Shown piece after piece: positions 55,692-64,000 of a stretch of 64,000 nucleotides of DNA (position 1 is the first letter of the stretch; every line of letters starts with the position of its first letter). The position numbers were made by a program, and so were the translations under genes. Under the pieces are notes generated by a model. The model was not told where the DNA came from, made no database searches, and was given only the letters and a program-made list of their open reading frames with translations. The stretch spans positions 134,114,029-134,178,028 of the forward strand of contig OY757015.1 of the NCBI GenBank assembly GCA_963580285.1, read 5' to 3'. The stretch comes from Lucinisca nassula. Its lineage: Eukaryota > Mollusca > Bivalvia > Lucinida > Lucinidae.

Positions 55692-55786
55692 TGGTCCTGG
55701 TGGTGGTTACATGGATGATGGTTACAGAGGTAATAGACGCGCAATGGATTTTGATGATTTTGGTGGCGGTGGGGGTAGATTCACAG
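55692..55786 (+). CDS. Exon j: Gly/Tyr/Asp-rich low-complexity segment
   Basis: Acceptor atcttcag, donor ACAGgtgatg. It encodes YGPGGGYMDDGYRGNRRAMD then FDDFGGGGGRFT. G-Y-G and R-G-rich content fits an RGG-like RNA-binding or phase-separating tail. Phase matches exons i and k. Confidence 0.8.
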
Positions 55787-55915
55787 GTGATGCTGTGTGT
55801 CGTGGGAATTGGGGGTAAAAAGGGGTGTGGGGTTCTCGAGTGGGACATGCAAACTTGTGTGTTGTTATCACTGTATCAAGGAAACATGACTGTGAAATGA
55901 ACACCCCTGAAAACC

Positions 55916-56128
55916 TGGGGCCAGTTGTTCAAAAAGACGTTGTTAGGTAACATATCGTTAAAACTTTGACCTTTTATTGTGGCAAATATGTTAATATGTT
56001 TGCCGAAAAAATGTGAGCAGCTTTTGCAAAAATACCAAAATTTTAAATATTAAACTTGCTAGAACAGTTAACAATATGACCACTAACGAGCTCATTAAGC
56101 TAAAGATGCTTTGAATAACTGGCCCCTG
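55916..56128. mobile_element. MITE C copy
   Basis: ctggggccagttgttcaaaa ... gctttgaataactggccc; the central palindrome has lost one arm. Confidence 0.7.
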
Positions 56129-56565
56129 ATATTATTTTAAGGGGGTATGCTTTACTTTCCTTATTTCTGACCAATGACCTAGGTTGTTTACTCATTAAAA
56201 CTTCTGAATGAGGCATTTCTAATGAGCACCCACTTTCGAGCATAAATACGAACATTACCAAACATTTTAATCATATTGCACAAATGAAAGAATTAACAAT
56301 TTTACAAGGATGCATTATCATTATGGTACATGGGGAGCATTTCAGTTGATGCTAATTTATTTTAGTTCAATTTGCGATAAAAGCTACAAGCTTATTTGAT
56401 GATTCTCATGAAATGGCAAACCTTATTTTCTATGAAAATGAGGCAAAACAATATGAAAATGCCATCTGATAGCCCTGATTACAGCTTGACATTTATGTTA
56501 GTCGTTGGCCCAGCAGACAATTCACATTTAATGTTATTTTCTCCGGGGGGTGGGTGGGGGGGAGA

Positions 56566-56915
56566 TGGATTCCTGCTTTATATAAGGCAAATATTACTTA
56601 GAACTAAAATGGGTAAAATAACCATCTAATGTGTGATCCCAAAGAGTGAAATTTATCTTAATTCCCTGGGTAAGCTCGTGGGGGGTCAATTTCTGGAGTC
56701 TTTGGCCTCCCTTCTGCTATTTCTTTTTCTGTCTTCTTTTCTGGATTCCTGCTTTATATAATCAAATATTACTTAGAACTAAAATGGGTAAAATAACCGT
56801 CTAATGTGTGACCCCAAAGAGTGAAATGTAAGCTCGGGGGTGGGGGGGGGGGGGGGTCAATTTCTGGAATCTTTGGTCTCTTCTGCTATTTCTTTTTCTG
56901 TCTTCTTTTCTCTGG
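56566..56915 (+). repeat. Direct tandem duplication, about 175 bp unit
   Basis: ggattcctgctttatataag ... tctttttctgtcttcttttc is repeated almost identically from about 56742, with a short deletion and a longer G-run (56830-56847) in the second unit. Confidence 0.85.
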
Positions 56916-56965
56916 TAGACAGCACAAAGTGACACACATTGATTGACATGAACATATAAACAACA

Positions 56966-57192
56966 GGGGCCAGTTGTTCGAAGCTAACAAAGTCATTAGT
57001 TAACATATTATTAAATAAGGCTTTTCCACAAATATTTTTGCTGAAAACTGTGAGTAGCTTTTGCACTTGCAAAAGCTACTCACATTTTTTCAGCACAAAT
57101 ACCAGAGTATAAGATACTGTATAAGCTAAAACAGTTGACAATTTTACCACTTACAGCCTCGTTAAACTAACAATGCTTTGAACAAATGGGCC
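56966..57192. mobile_element. MITE C copy
   Basis: ggggccagttgttcgaagct ... gctttgaacaaatgggccc; centre gagtagcttttgcacttgca / aaagctactcacattttttc. Confidence 0.72.
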
Positions 57193-57427
57193 CAGGAACA
57201 GAGAGAAAAATGTTCATAATTTTGTAAAATAGTCTTCCATTCTCGGGACATAAATTCTGATGTTGGGACATGGATTTTCCTGACCCACTTACAGCCTCGT
57301 TAAACTAACAATGCTTTGAACAAATGGGCCCAGGAACAGAGGGAAAAAAATGTTCAAAATTTTGTAAAATAGTCTTCCATTCTTGGGACACAAATTCTGA
57401 TGTTGGGACATGGATTTTCCTCACCCA
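57148..57427 (+). repeat. Direct tandem duplication, about 137 bp unit
   Basis: acttacagcctcgttaaact ... gacatggattttcctgaccc is repeated from about 57286 with few changes. The unit includes the right end of MITE C, so the duplication is younger than that insertion. Confidence 0.85.
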
Positions 57428-57511
57428 AGGAAGCATCAGATTAACAAGTCTGTGAAAGGAATATCTCTGTGTACAACCTTTATATAGAGGGGGGGAGAAA
57501 AAAAACAGCCC

Positions 57512-57838
57512 CGATAGCTCAGTTGGTAGAGTGTCCACTCCGGGGAATGTAAGGTCAAGGGTTCGATCCCGGGCCGTGACATACCAAAGTCGTTAAGAAT
57601 GGTACTAGCTGCTCCTCGCTTGGCACTCAGATTTACAGGGTAGAGCTAGGACTGGTCGACCCAGTGTCAGGATAATGTGACTGGGTGTGGTATCATGGAA
57701 TGTGTCTGGGACATGATACTTCAGTGAGACAGCACTGTAAAAGTGAGCATTGAGCTCCCTGTCACAACCAGACACCGTCGTGATATGACTGAAAAATTGT
57801 TGAAAGTGACGTTAAACCCAAATTCACACACACACACA
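57512..57838 (+). repeat. SINE E, full length
   Basis: gccccgatagctcagttggt agagtgtccactccgggg (A box), gggttcgatcccgggccgtg (B box), body ggtactagctgctcctcgct and cttcagtgagacagcactgt, tail (ca)n. Confidence 0.85.
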
Positions 57839-57879
57839 CACATAGAGAAAAAAAAAGTTTATACAGGTGTACATTATTT

Positions 57880-58070
57880 TCCTGATTTTTGCTTAAAACA
57901 TAGGTTGTGCATACTCATTAAAACCATGAGGTGGTTATCTCATTAGAACCACGAGGTGGTTCTAACAAGCTCCCACAATCTATGTTTGGACATGAAATAA
58001 GAAAAAAAATCTATCTGAAAAGTGGTAATTCTAGAGATATGAAAGACCCCATTTTAGCACATGATTTTTT
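57880..58070. repeat. Palindromic GTGGGTAC-type repeat
   Basis: aacataggttgtgcatactc attaaaacc ... aagctcccacaatctatgtt; the element at 58071 is inserted just after it. Confidence 0.65.
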
Positions 58071-60822
58071 AGCTCACCGTCACGTAGTGACGAGGTGAGC
58101 TTTTGGGATCACTTTTTGTCCATCGTGCGTGCGTCCCTCCGTGCGTCCGTGCGTAAACAATTTCTTTAAACGACATCTCCTCCTAAACCACTGATCGGAT
58201 TTTGACCAAACTTCACAGGAATGATCCTTAGGTGGTCCCCTTTCAAAGTTGTTCAAATGGTTCCGGTCCGTTGCACATCTAGGTCACAGGAGCCAAAAAT
58301 AGATTTTTTTCACCAAAAACTTAAAAAATCTTCTCTGAAACCACAAGGCCCAGGTCTTTGATATTTGGTATGAAGCTTCATCTAGTGGACCACTACCAAG
58401 ATTGTTCAAATTATAGTGCTGGGGCCAAAAATCCCCCCGCCCCGGGGCCCTTTGGTTTTACATAGGCTTATATAGGGAAAATCTTAAAAAATCTTCTTCT
58501 CTGAAACCACAAGGCCCAGGACTTTGATATTTGGTATGAAGCTTCATCTAGTGGACCCCTACCAAGATTGTTCAAATTATAGTGCTGGGACAAAAAATGC
58601 CCCCACCACGGGGCCCTTTGGTTTTACATTGGCTTATATAGGGAAAATCTTTAAAAATCTTCTTCTCTGAAACCATAAGGCCCAGGTCTTTGATATTTGG
58701 TATTTGGTATGAAGCTTCATCTAGTGGACCACTACCAAGATTGTTCAAATTATAGTGCTGGGGCCAAAAATGCCCCCGCCCCGGGGCCCTTTGGTTTTAC
58801 GTAGGCTTATATAGGGAAAATCTTTAAAAATCTTCTTCTCTGAAACCACAAGGCCCAGGACTTTGATATTTGGTATGAAGCTTCATCTAGTGGACTCCTA
58901 CCAAGATTGTTCAAATTATGGTGCTGGGACAAAAAATGCCCCTGCCACAGGGCCCTTTGGTTTTACATTGGCTTATATAGGGAAAATCTTTAAAAATCTT
59001 CTTCTCTGAAACCACAAGGCCCAGGTCTTTGATATTTGGTATGAAGCTTTTTCTAGTGGACCCCTACCAAGATGGTTCAAATCATAGTGCTGGGGCCCAA
59101 AATGCCCCCGCTCCAGGGCCCTTTGGTTTTAAATAGGATTATATAGGGAAAATCTTAAAAAATCTTCTTCTCTGATATCCCAAGGCCCAGGTCTTTACTA
59201 TTTGGTATGAAGCTTCATCTAGTGGACCCATACCAAGATTGTTCAAATTATAGTGCTGGGGCCAAAAATGCCCCCGCCCTGGGGCCCTTTGGTTTTACAT
59301 AGGCTTATATAAGGAAAATCATTAAAAGTTCTTTTTCTCTGAAACTGCAAGGCCCAGGTCTTTGGTATTTGGTCTAAAGCTTCATCTTGTGGACCTCTAC
59401 CAAGATTGTTCAAATTATAGCCCTGTGGCCAAAATGCCTCTGCTCTGGGCCCTTTGGTTTTACATATCGTCCTGTAATGTATTTTGACGCACATCTAATT
59501 TGATGCACCAACAAGTTTCTTCCTATTCTTGGACTTACAGAAGCTAATTTGCAATACCTCCACATCATTTTGGTAGAATAACATTAGAGTGTCACATCCA
59601 GGTGATTAATGAGAAATTTGAGGATTGTCCTGGAAAATTACACCAGTTTTACCCTGACTGCTCAAATCTTTAAGAGAAATCCATAAGGCACTTTTTTCCT
59701 CAAATTGAAGCATAGAAATTTAAAATCCAACAGGTGCATCTGAAACAAGCCATGTTTTCTCTGTTATAGTGTCACCTGGTGCATTATTTCACATGCAATT
59801 TGTTCGAATGAATTGCTAGTGTATACAAATTTTTACTTTTCAAACTAATATCATGTCTTATATAAAAATATGTTGGAACTGGAAGAAGAGAAACTTGTGA
59901 AGTAATGTTCTGAGTGTTTGTATGTTGCCAAGTGTAAAGAATCCCAAGAACATTCTTGTCAAGGATAACGAACAATCTATTAAAGAAAATACTGATGCAG
60001 ACCTTTGGTAAATTACTCCATGCAAGCAAGACAAACAAGCACCGCAACTTCCCTACCCACTGAAACAAGGACATATAAATCGCGGCCATTTGCAAATTAG
60101 GATAAGATTATTTAAATTCTTTGAGGTGTCAAACAACAGTTATTCTTGTCATTTTATTTTGTTTTTACAGACAAATTATGATCTCTGAACACAGCCCTGT
60201 ATTATTGTTGAACTTAAATAATTATCTTGCAAGAAAAATGGACGATTGTCAGATGCGTCATTTCATATGACTGTTAGCCTAAATGACAGTCACCATGGTG
60301 GTCCTTTTTCACCTATAATTTCTACAAAGACAGTTGATGCGAAATTATTTAAATGATATACAAAGATTTGCTAGAAGTCCATGAATGTCTTGCATAAAAC
60401 CAATGTACTGGGAGTTGCAAGTTAAATTTATGTCACATCAACTAATGCTTAAGTGCGTCAAAACCCATGAGTCTAGGCTAGACTTATTTTGGGAAAATCT
60501 TTAAAAATCTTCTTCTGTAATACCACTAGGTCTTTGATATTTGGTGTGAAATTTCATCTAGCGGACCTTTATCAAGATTGTTCAAATTATAGCCCTGGGG
60601 CAAAAAAATACCCCCACCCTGAAACCCTTTGGTTTAACAAGACTTATATAGGGAAATCTTTAAAAATCTTCTTCTCTGAAACTGCAATGTCCATGTCTTT
60701 GATATTTGGTATGAAGCTTCACCTTTTTAGACCTCCCTCAACATTATGCACATTATAACCCTGGGGTCAATAATAGCCCTCCCCGGGGCCCACTTGTTAC
60801 TCTATGGATCATGGTCCTCTTG
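58071..60822 (+). mobile_element. Hairpin/tandem-core element 5 with nested 1-kb insert
   Basis: The 5' hairpin agctcaccgtcacgtagtga cgaggtgagct is almost identical to element 4. Units with atgaagcttcat occur at 58370, 58536, 58709, 58875, 59041 and 59207 (166 bp apart except one 7-bp slip). The 3' end is ctatggatcatggtcctctt g, with a reduced hairpin. Interrupted at 59466-60478. Confidence 0.8.
59466..60478. mobile_element. TA-inserted element, about 1 kb (TTTTGACGCAC ends)
   Basis: It interrupts a core unit between tttacaTA and TAgacttatttt. The empty form tacatagacttattta is at 9962-9977. The ends share TTTTGACGCAC as an inverted repeat, 15 bp in from each edge; the outermost bases are diverged. 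No transposase frame. Confidence 0.68.
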
Positions 60823-60846
60823 TTATCATGATGGCTTCAGAGAGTA

Positions 60847-61032
60847 CAGTAAAATTCCTATATTAAGACCACCTTTGGGACTGTTCAAAAGTGGTCAGTC
60901 CCAAAGGTGGTCCCTGATCAGAGGACATTGTGTGCAGGAAATTCGAAGGAAGAATAACTGCACCCTTCTAAATAAGTTTTTAAAGCAGAATTGGTCTTAA
61001 TTTTAGGTGGTCTTAATAGCAGAATTTTACTG
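60847..61032. mobile_element. MITE T copy, clean TA duplication
   Basis: CAGTAAAATTCCTATATTAA ... CAGAATTTTACTG with TA at 60845-60846 and 61033-61034. It ends 108 bp before exon k. Confidence 0.82.
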
Positions 61033-61140
61033 TAATCTGCTTTTCTCTAATGAATATTCTCCAATTGTGACGTTATTGTAGGTATGAGTGAATTCCTGTG
61101 TCAAAATTATTTTCCAATTGTTCTGTTGTTGTACATTCAG

Positions 61141-61281
61141 GTATGATGAATCAGCCATTTGGCGGCGGTGGACCTTTTGGACCAGGTCGTCGTACATCCC
61201 TGCTTGGTGAGCCACCAGCTTTTCCAGGATTCGGAGGTGGTATGATGGACATGGGCTATTCACCACCAGGCTTTGGATTTG
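61141..61281 (+). CDS. Exon k: Gly/Pro/Phe-rich C-terminal segment
   Basis: Acceptor tacattcag, donor TTTGgtatgt. It encodes GMMNQPFGGGGPFGPGRRTS, then LLGEPPAFPGFGGGMMDMGY, then SPPGFGF. Low-complexity tail. No stop is reached, so at least one more exon lies beyond this point, probably outside the window. Confidence 0.8.
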
Positions 61282-61299
61282 GTATGTGCATGTTATTTT

Positions 61300-61620
61300 A
61301 AGTTTGTTAGTTTTTGGTGTTCAACGATCCAGTCAACTCTAGATAGGTCATATCAAACTGGTAAGTTTACCACACTTCTCATAGACAAGCTTATACATAA
61401 GTGGTTACTAGTTCTGGGCACAGTGTTCTACCAGAAACAAGAAGCCTCCGTGGTGTAGTGGATAAGCTACTTGCCTCGTAAACTAGGGGTCGTGGGTTTG
61501 ATCCCGGGCTTCTCCAGACTTCCGGATGAGTCTTTAAACCGAGGTCCAGCCACTGTATGACCTTTGCTGACCCACTAACTCAACTAGAAACTGACAATAG
61601 CCCTGTGAATTGAATGGATA
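61300..61620 (-). repeat. SINE A (minus), interrupted by SINE C
   Basis: agtttgttagtttttggtgt ... ctgggcacagtgttctacc at 61300-61432, resuming agaaactgacaatagccctg at 61585. Confidence 0.7.
61440..61583 (+). repeat. SINE C nested in SINE A
   Basis: gaagcctccgtggtgtagtg gataagc ... ggtttgatcccgggcttctc ... actcaact; flanked by AGAAAC on both sides (61433-61438 and 61585-61590). Confidence 0.8.
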
Positions 61621-61700
61621 TTTTTTTAGAGGAATCAACTCATTAAAAATAGTTCTCTCACCCTTATCAAGAGAGGTTCTATCCAGCTTATCCAGTAACC

Positions 61701-61905
61701 TTAACCCTTGTCCTGCTGAATATTTAATTATGCCACACTCACTACTGATTATCAACCAATCAGATTACTTGTTGCAAATTATTGCAACAAATTCATAAAC
61801 TTAATGGCAAACAATGAAGATCTTGATCAGATTCAGAAGCCATCTGATCTGGATCTGCATTGTTTGAAAGATAAGACATATAGGGGCTCAGCAGGACAAG
61901 GGGTA
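61701..61905. mobile_element. TTAA-type MITE with cassette P
   Basis: ttaacccttgtcctgctgaa ... gctcagcaggacaaggggta; one arm of the cassette is shortened (cagattcagaagccatctga). Confidence 0.72.
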
Positions 61906-62400
61906 AGAATGGGTACTTGTGGAATAGGCTGCCTGTATGTATAACTGTTAATCTTGGTGTTGATACCGTATTCGCCCTAATTACCGCACCGTGCGCTTAG
62001 TTTTTTCAAAATGGTGTCATAAAATCATGGTGAAAAATCTACCTAATTAGCGCACACTTGATACGAAAACAACAGCTTCCAAGATGGTGCATACTGATAT
62101 TTAATGGGACGAAAAAAATACATAAGCATTGCCTTCACTGTTGGAAGAAATAATGGTAAGTTTTTATAGATTTACTATGAGAGCTTCAAGGGGAGATTAC
62201 TGTAAAGTGTGCGCTTATGCATTTCCTTTTCAAAAATAGCTTTGGTGTGCGCTTATAGGAGCATGTGCGGTAATTGGGGCGAATACGGTAGTTTGTCTCT
62301 CAGCTCAGCGTAACCTTTCACATAGACTCGACATGAAATTTCTACACCAGCCATGTACCTTTGTATTAACTTATTGCTGATTACCATTTGTTGAGGTAGT
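61906..62400. mobile_element. Probable MITE (accgtattcgccctaattac / ggcgaatacggta) within unassigned DNA
   Basis: accgtattcgccctaattac cgcac at about 61966 and gtgcggtaattggggcgaat acggt at 62266-62290 are a clear inverted repeat with TA before and after. The element is about 325 bp. The DNA on each side is unassigned. Confidence 0.72.
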
Positions 62401-63009
62401 TTATGGGGAATGGGTACACCTTCAAGGGAGGCAACTCCTGCAGAAGTGTTTTGTTTCCCATGTCCATAGTGGTCAACTCTTATTATACCCCTGGCATACG
62501 AAGTATATCAGGGGGTATATAGTTTTCGTCTTTCCATCCGTTTGTTAGTTCGTTCGTTCGTTCGTTTGTACTTCCGCCTGTCCCACCGTTCGTCAACCTT
62601 TACATCAAAGTTTTGTGTTAAACCTTTTTCATTGCTGATATCTCTGTAACCACATGTTAGATTCTCTTCATGTTTGGTAAACGATATCTCTATTCCATTA
62701 CCTTTCATATGGAATATCTAAGCCCCTGGGTGGGCTGTCTGTTCATCTACTTTTACGTCAAAGTTTTGTGATAAACCTTTTTCATTGCTGATATCTCTGT
62801 AACCACATGTTAGATTCTCTTCATGTTTGGTAAAGTATATCTCTATACCATTACCTTTCATATGGAATATCTAAGCCCCTGGGTGTGCTGTCTGTCTGTC
62901 CATCTGTCTGTTCATCTACTTTTACGTCAAAAGTTTTGTGTTAAACCTTTTTCATTGCTAATATCTCTGTAACCATATGTTAGATTCTCTTCATGTTTGG
63001 TAAAGTATA

Positions 63010-63235
63010 TCTCTAATAATAATAAAATAATAATAATCGACCTTATTTATAGAGGGTAACACATTTAGTAAACTAGTACTAATCTTCCATGTGGCCCTCT
63101 TTTCCTGGGTAGAACCAGTACTAAGCAATGTGGATAAAGTCTCTTGCTCAAGGAAACAACACTTGCCGCTCGTGGGGTTCGAACCCGGTACCTCTCGATC
63201 CCGAGGCGGATACTTTACCACTGCACCACAGCGCT

Positions 63236-63236
<1 letters not shown>
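63010..63236 (-). repeat. SINE G (tRNA-headed)
   Basis: On the minus strand: a head with ggtacctctcgatcccgagg on + (complement of a tRNA-like A/B-box region), body ttgctcaaggaaacaacact and tail (taa)n, seen on + as ataataataaaataataata. Confidence 0.7.
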
Positions 63237-63239
<3 letters not shown>

Positions 63240-63266
<27 letters not shown>

Positions 63267-63423
63267 GGTTTGGGTTTTACGGCCCTTTCAAGATTATTTC
63301 ACTCATATCGAGCCGATCGTTAATCATAGGTGGGCGAAAACCGGAGTACCCGGAGAAAAACCACCTGACCTTCCGTTGCAGAACTTGGCGTCTCACACGT
63401 GACCCGAGCGAGGCTCGAGCCCT
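63240..63423 (-). repeat. SINE D copy with long poly-A tail
   Basis: A T-run of 28 at 63240-63267, then ggtttgggttttacggccct, tcatatcgagccgatcgtta and agaacttggcgtctcacacg. It is truncated before the tRNA-like 5' end. Confidence 0.8.
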
Positions 63424-64000
63424 GGGTGGGCCGTCTGTCTGTTCATCTACTTTTACGTCAAAGTTTTGTGTTCAACCTTTTTTAGTGCTGATATCTCTGT
63501 AACCACATGTTAGATTCTCTTCATGTTTGATAAACGATTTCGTGATGCATGTCCCTGCCCCTCACCCATGGTGACCTTGACCTCAAGGTCATGGACTCAG
63601 AAATTTTACATTTGGTTAAAGTTTTATGACTAAGTTTATAGATGCCTGTATGTTCTAAACTCTAAGAAAAATTTGATTGATACTTGCACCAGTGTTGCAT
63701 ACCAGTCTCAGTGTTGCATACCAGTCCAAAGATTTCATTGATGCATACCCCACCCTGCTGCTTCATTAACTTTGACCCCTCACTCCCTTGGTCCATTTAT
63801 AAATTTTATGTTTGGTTTAGCTTTTACAAGCCTATTTATAGATTCTTATAACTTCTTGACTTCATTCATATTACATACAAGCTCGAAAGATATATCAGAG
63901 GGTGTCGCTGGCAGGGGGTATACGTGACCCACTGGTCGCTTTCTCTAGTAAAGGAAAGAATTTGCTCCTGAGTAGCAAATTCTTTCCTTTACGAGTAGAC

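Larger units (their letters stand above)
11678..61281 (+). other. Partial host gene: RRM-containing, Gly-rich RNA-binding protein (11 internal exons)
   Basis: Eleven exons with AG acceptors and GT donors were joined by hand. The exon phases agree at every one of ten junctions and no stop appears across 1131 nt (about 377 residues), which is strong evidence for a real spliced gene. The product has an RRM-like first part, a charged helical linker, a second RRM, a Lys/Arg-rich stretch and a Gly/Met/Pro/Phe-rich low-complexity tail. This order resembles nucleolin or hnRNP-type nuclear RNA-binding proteins; the role is inferred from the family. No start or stop exon is in the window: the first visible exon begins in mid-codon and the last ends in mid-codon. 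About 49.6 kb of genome carries these 1.1 kb of coding sequence, and the introns are mostly mobile DNA. No orthologue is named because I cannot search. Confidence 0.85.
62489..63948 (+). mobile_element. TA-inserted tandem element (TTATACCCC...TTTCTCTAG)
   Basis: It starts tatacccctggcatacgaag tatatcagggggtata, a hairpin, and ends cccactggtcgctttctctag, followed by TA. Units of about 170 bp carry ttttcattgctgatatctct and taagcccctgggtg. Two SINEs are inserted at 63010-63423. Confidence 0.75.
62400..64000. mobile_element. MITE G split by a TA-inserted tandem element
   Basis: Left part ggggaatgggtacaccttca ... gtggtcaactctta to 62488; right part aaaggaaagaatttgctcct ... ttacgagtagac from 63949 to the window edge. 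Uninterrupted copies read caactcttaaaggaaagaat. Confidence 0.72.

Noticed and set aside
57512..57585. tRNA gene on the plus strand
   Set aside because: Same SINE E head; the anticodon arm does not fold cleanly and the repeat body follows directly.

Overview
This is eukaryotic genomic DNA, AT-rich, with long introns and very dense mobile DNA. I infer a bivalve mollusc. The main reason is several 1.7-4.5 kb elements built as a 5' hairpin (AGCTCACC...GGTGAGCT), a tandem core of about 166 bp and a 3' hairpin ending in CTCTTG. This layout resembles the bivalve 'pearl' / Helentron-associated non-autonomous elements. Several tRNA-headed SINE families and hundreds of bases of palindromic MITE sequence fit the same picture. 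The organism call is inference; no species is claimed.

One host gene is visible. Eleven internal exons on the + strand (11678-11852, 16045-16178, 17681-17752, 19357-19489, 28638-28738, 33166-33217, 41918-41973, 46086-46161, 50746-50841, 55692-55786, 61141-61281) have AG/GT boundaries, and all ten junctions keep one reading frame. Together they give 1131 nt, about 377 residues. The protein has an RRM-like N-terminal part, a charged helix, a second RRM with an RNP2-like VYVRNL strand, a lysine/arginine-rich stretch and a Gly/Met/Pro/Phe-rich tail. It is probably a nucleolin/hnRNP-like RNA-binding protein. The first and last exons lie outside the window.

Layout. 1-5270: SINE A carrying a 702-bp hAT-like insert, then a hairpin/tandem element (1863-4976). 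5273-11650: two more such elements. The second holds a SINE, a minus-strand Penelope-like reverse transcriptase (8200-9540) and a TA-inserted element (10283-11057), and it ends only 27 bp before the first visible exon. 11853-33165: introns 1-5, packed with MITEs, SINEs and three 1.1-1.5 kb elements that share an inner core but have different ends. 33218-41917: intron 6, almost filled by a decayed DIRS-type retroelement (33891-39222) with inverted repeats of about 225 bp and an internal complementary region. 41974-64000: further SINEs and MITEs, a TA-inserted tandem element (42667-44713), a 2.7 kb hairpin/tandem element with an alternating two-type 166-bp array (47105-49777), another at 58071-60822, and a TA-inserted element at 62489-63948.

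Relatedness between copies reveals the order of insertion: several elements interrupt others at sites whose empty form is present elsewhere in the window. No bacterial genes, CRISPR arrays, rRNA genes or convincing functional tRNA genes were seen.
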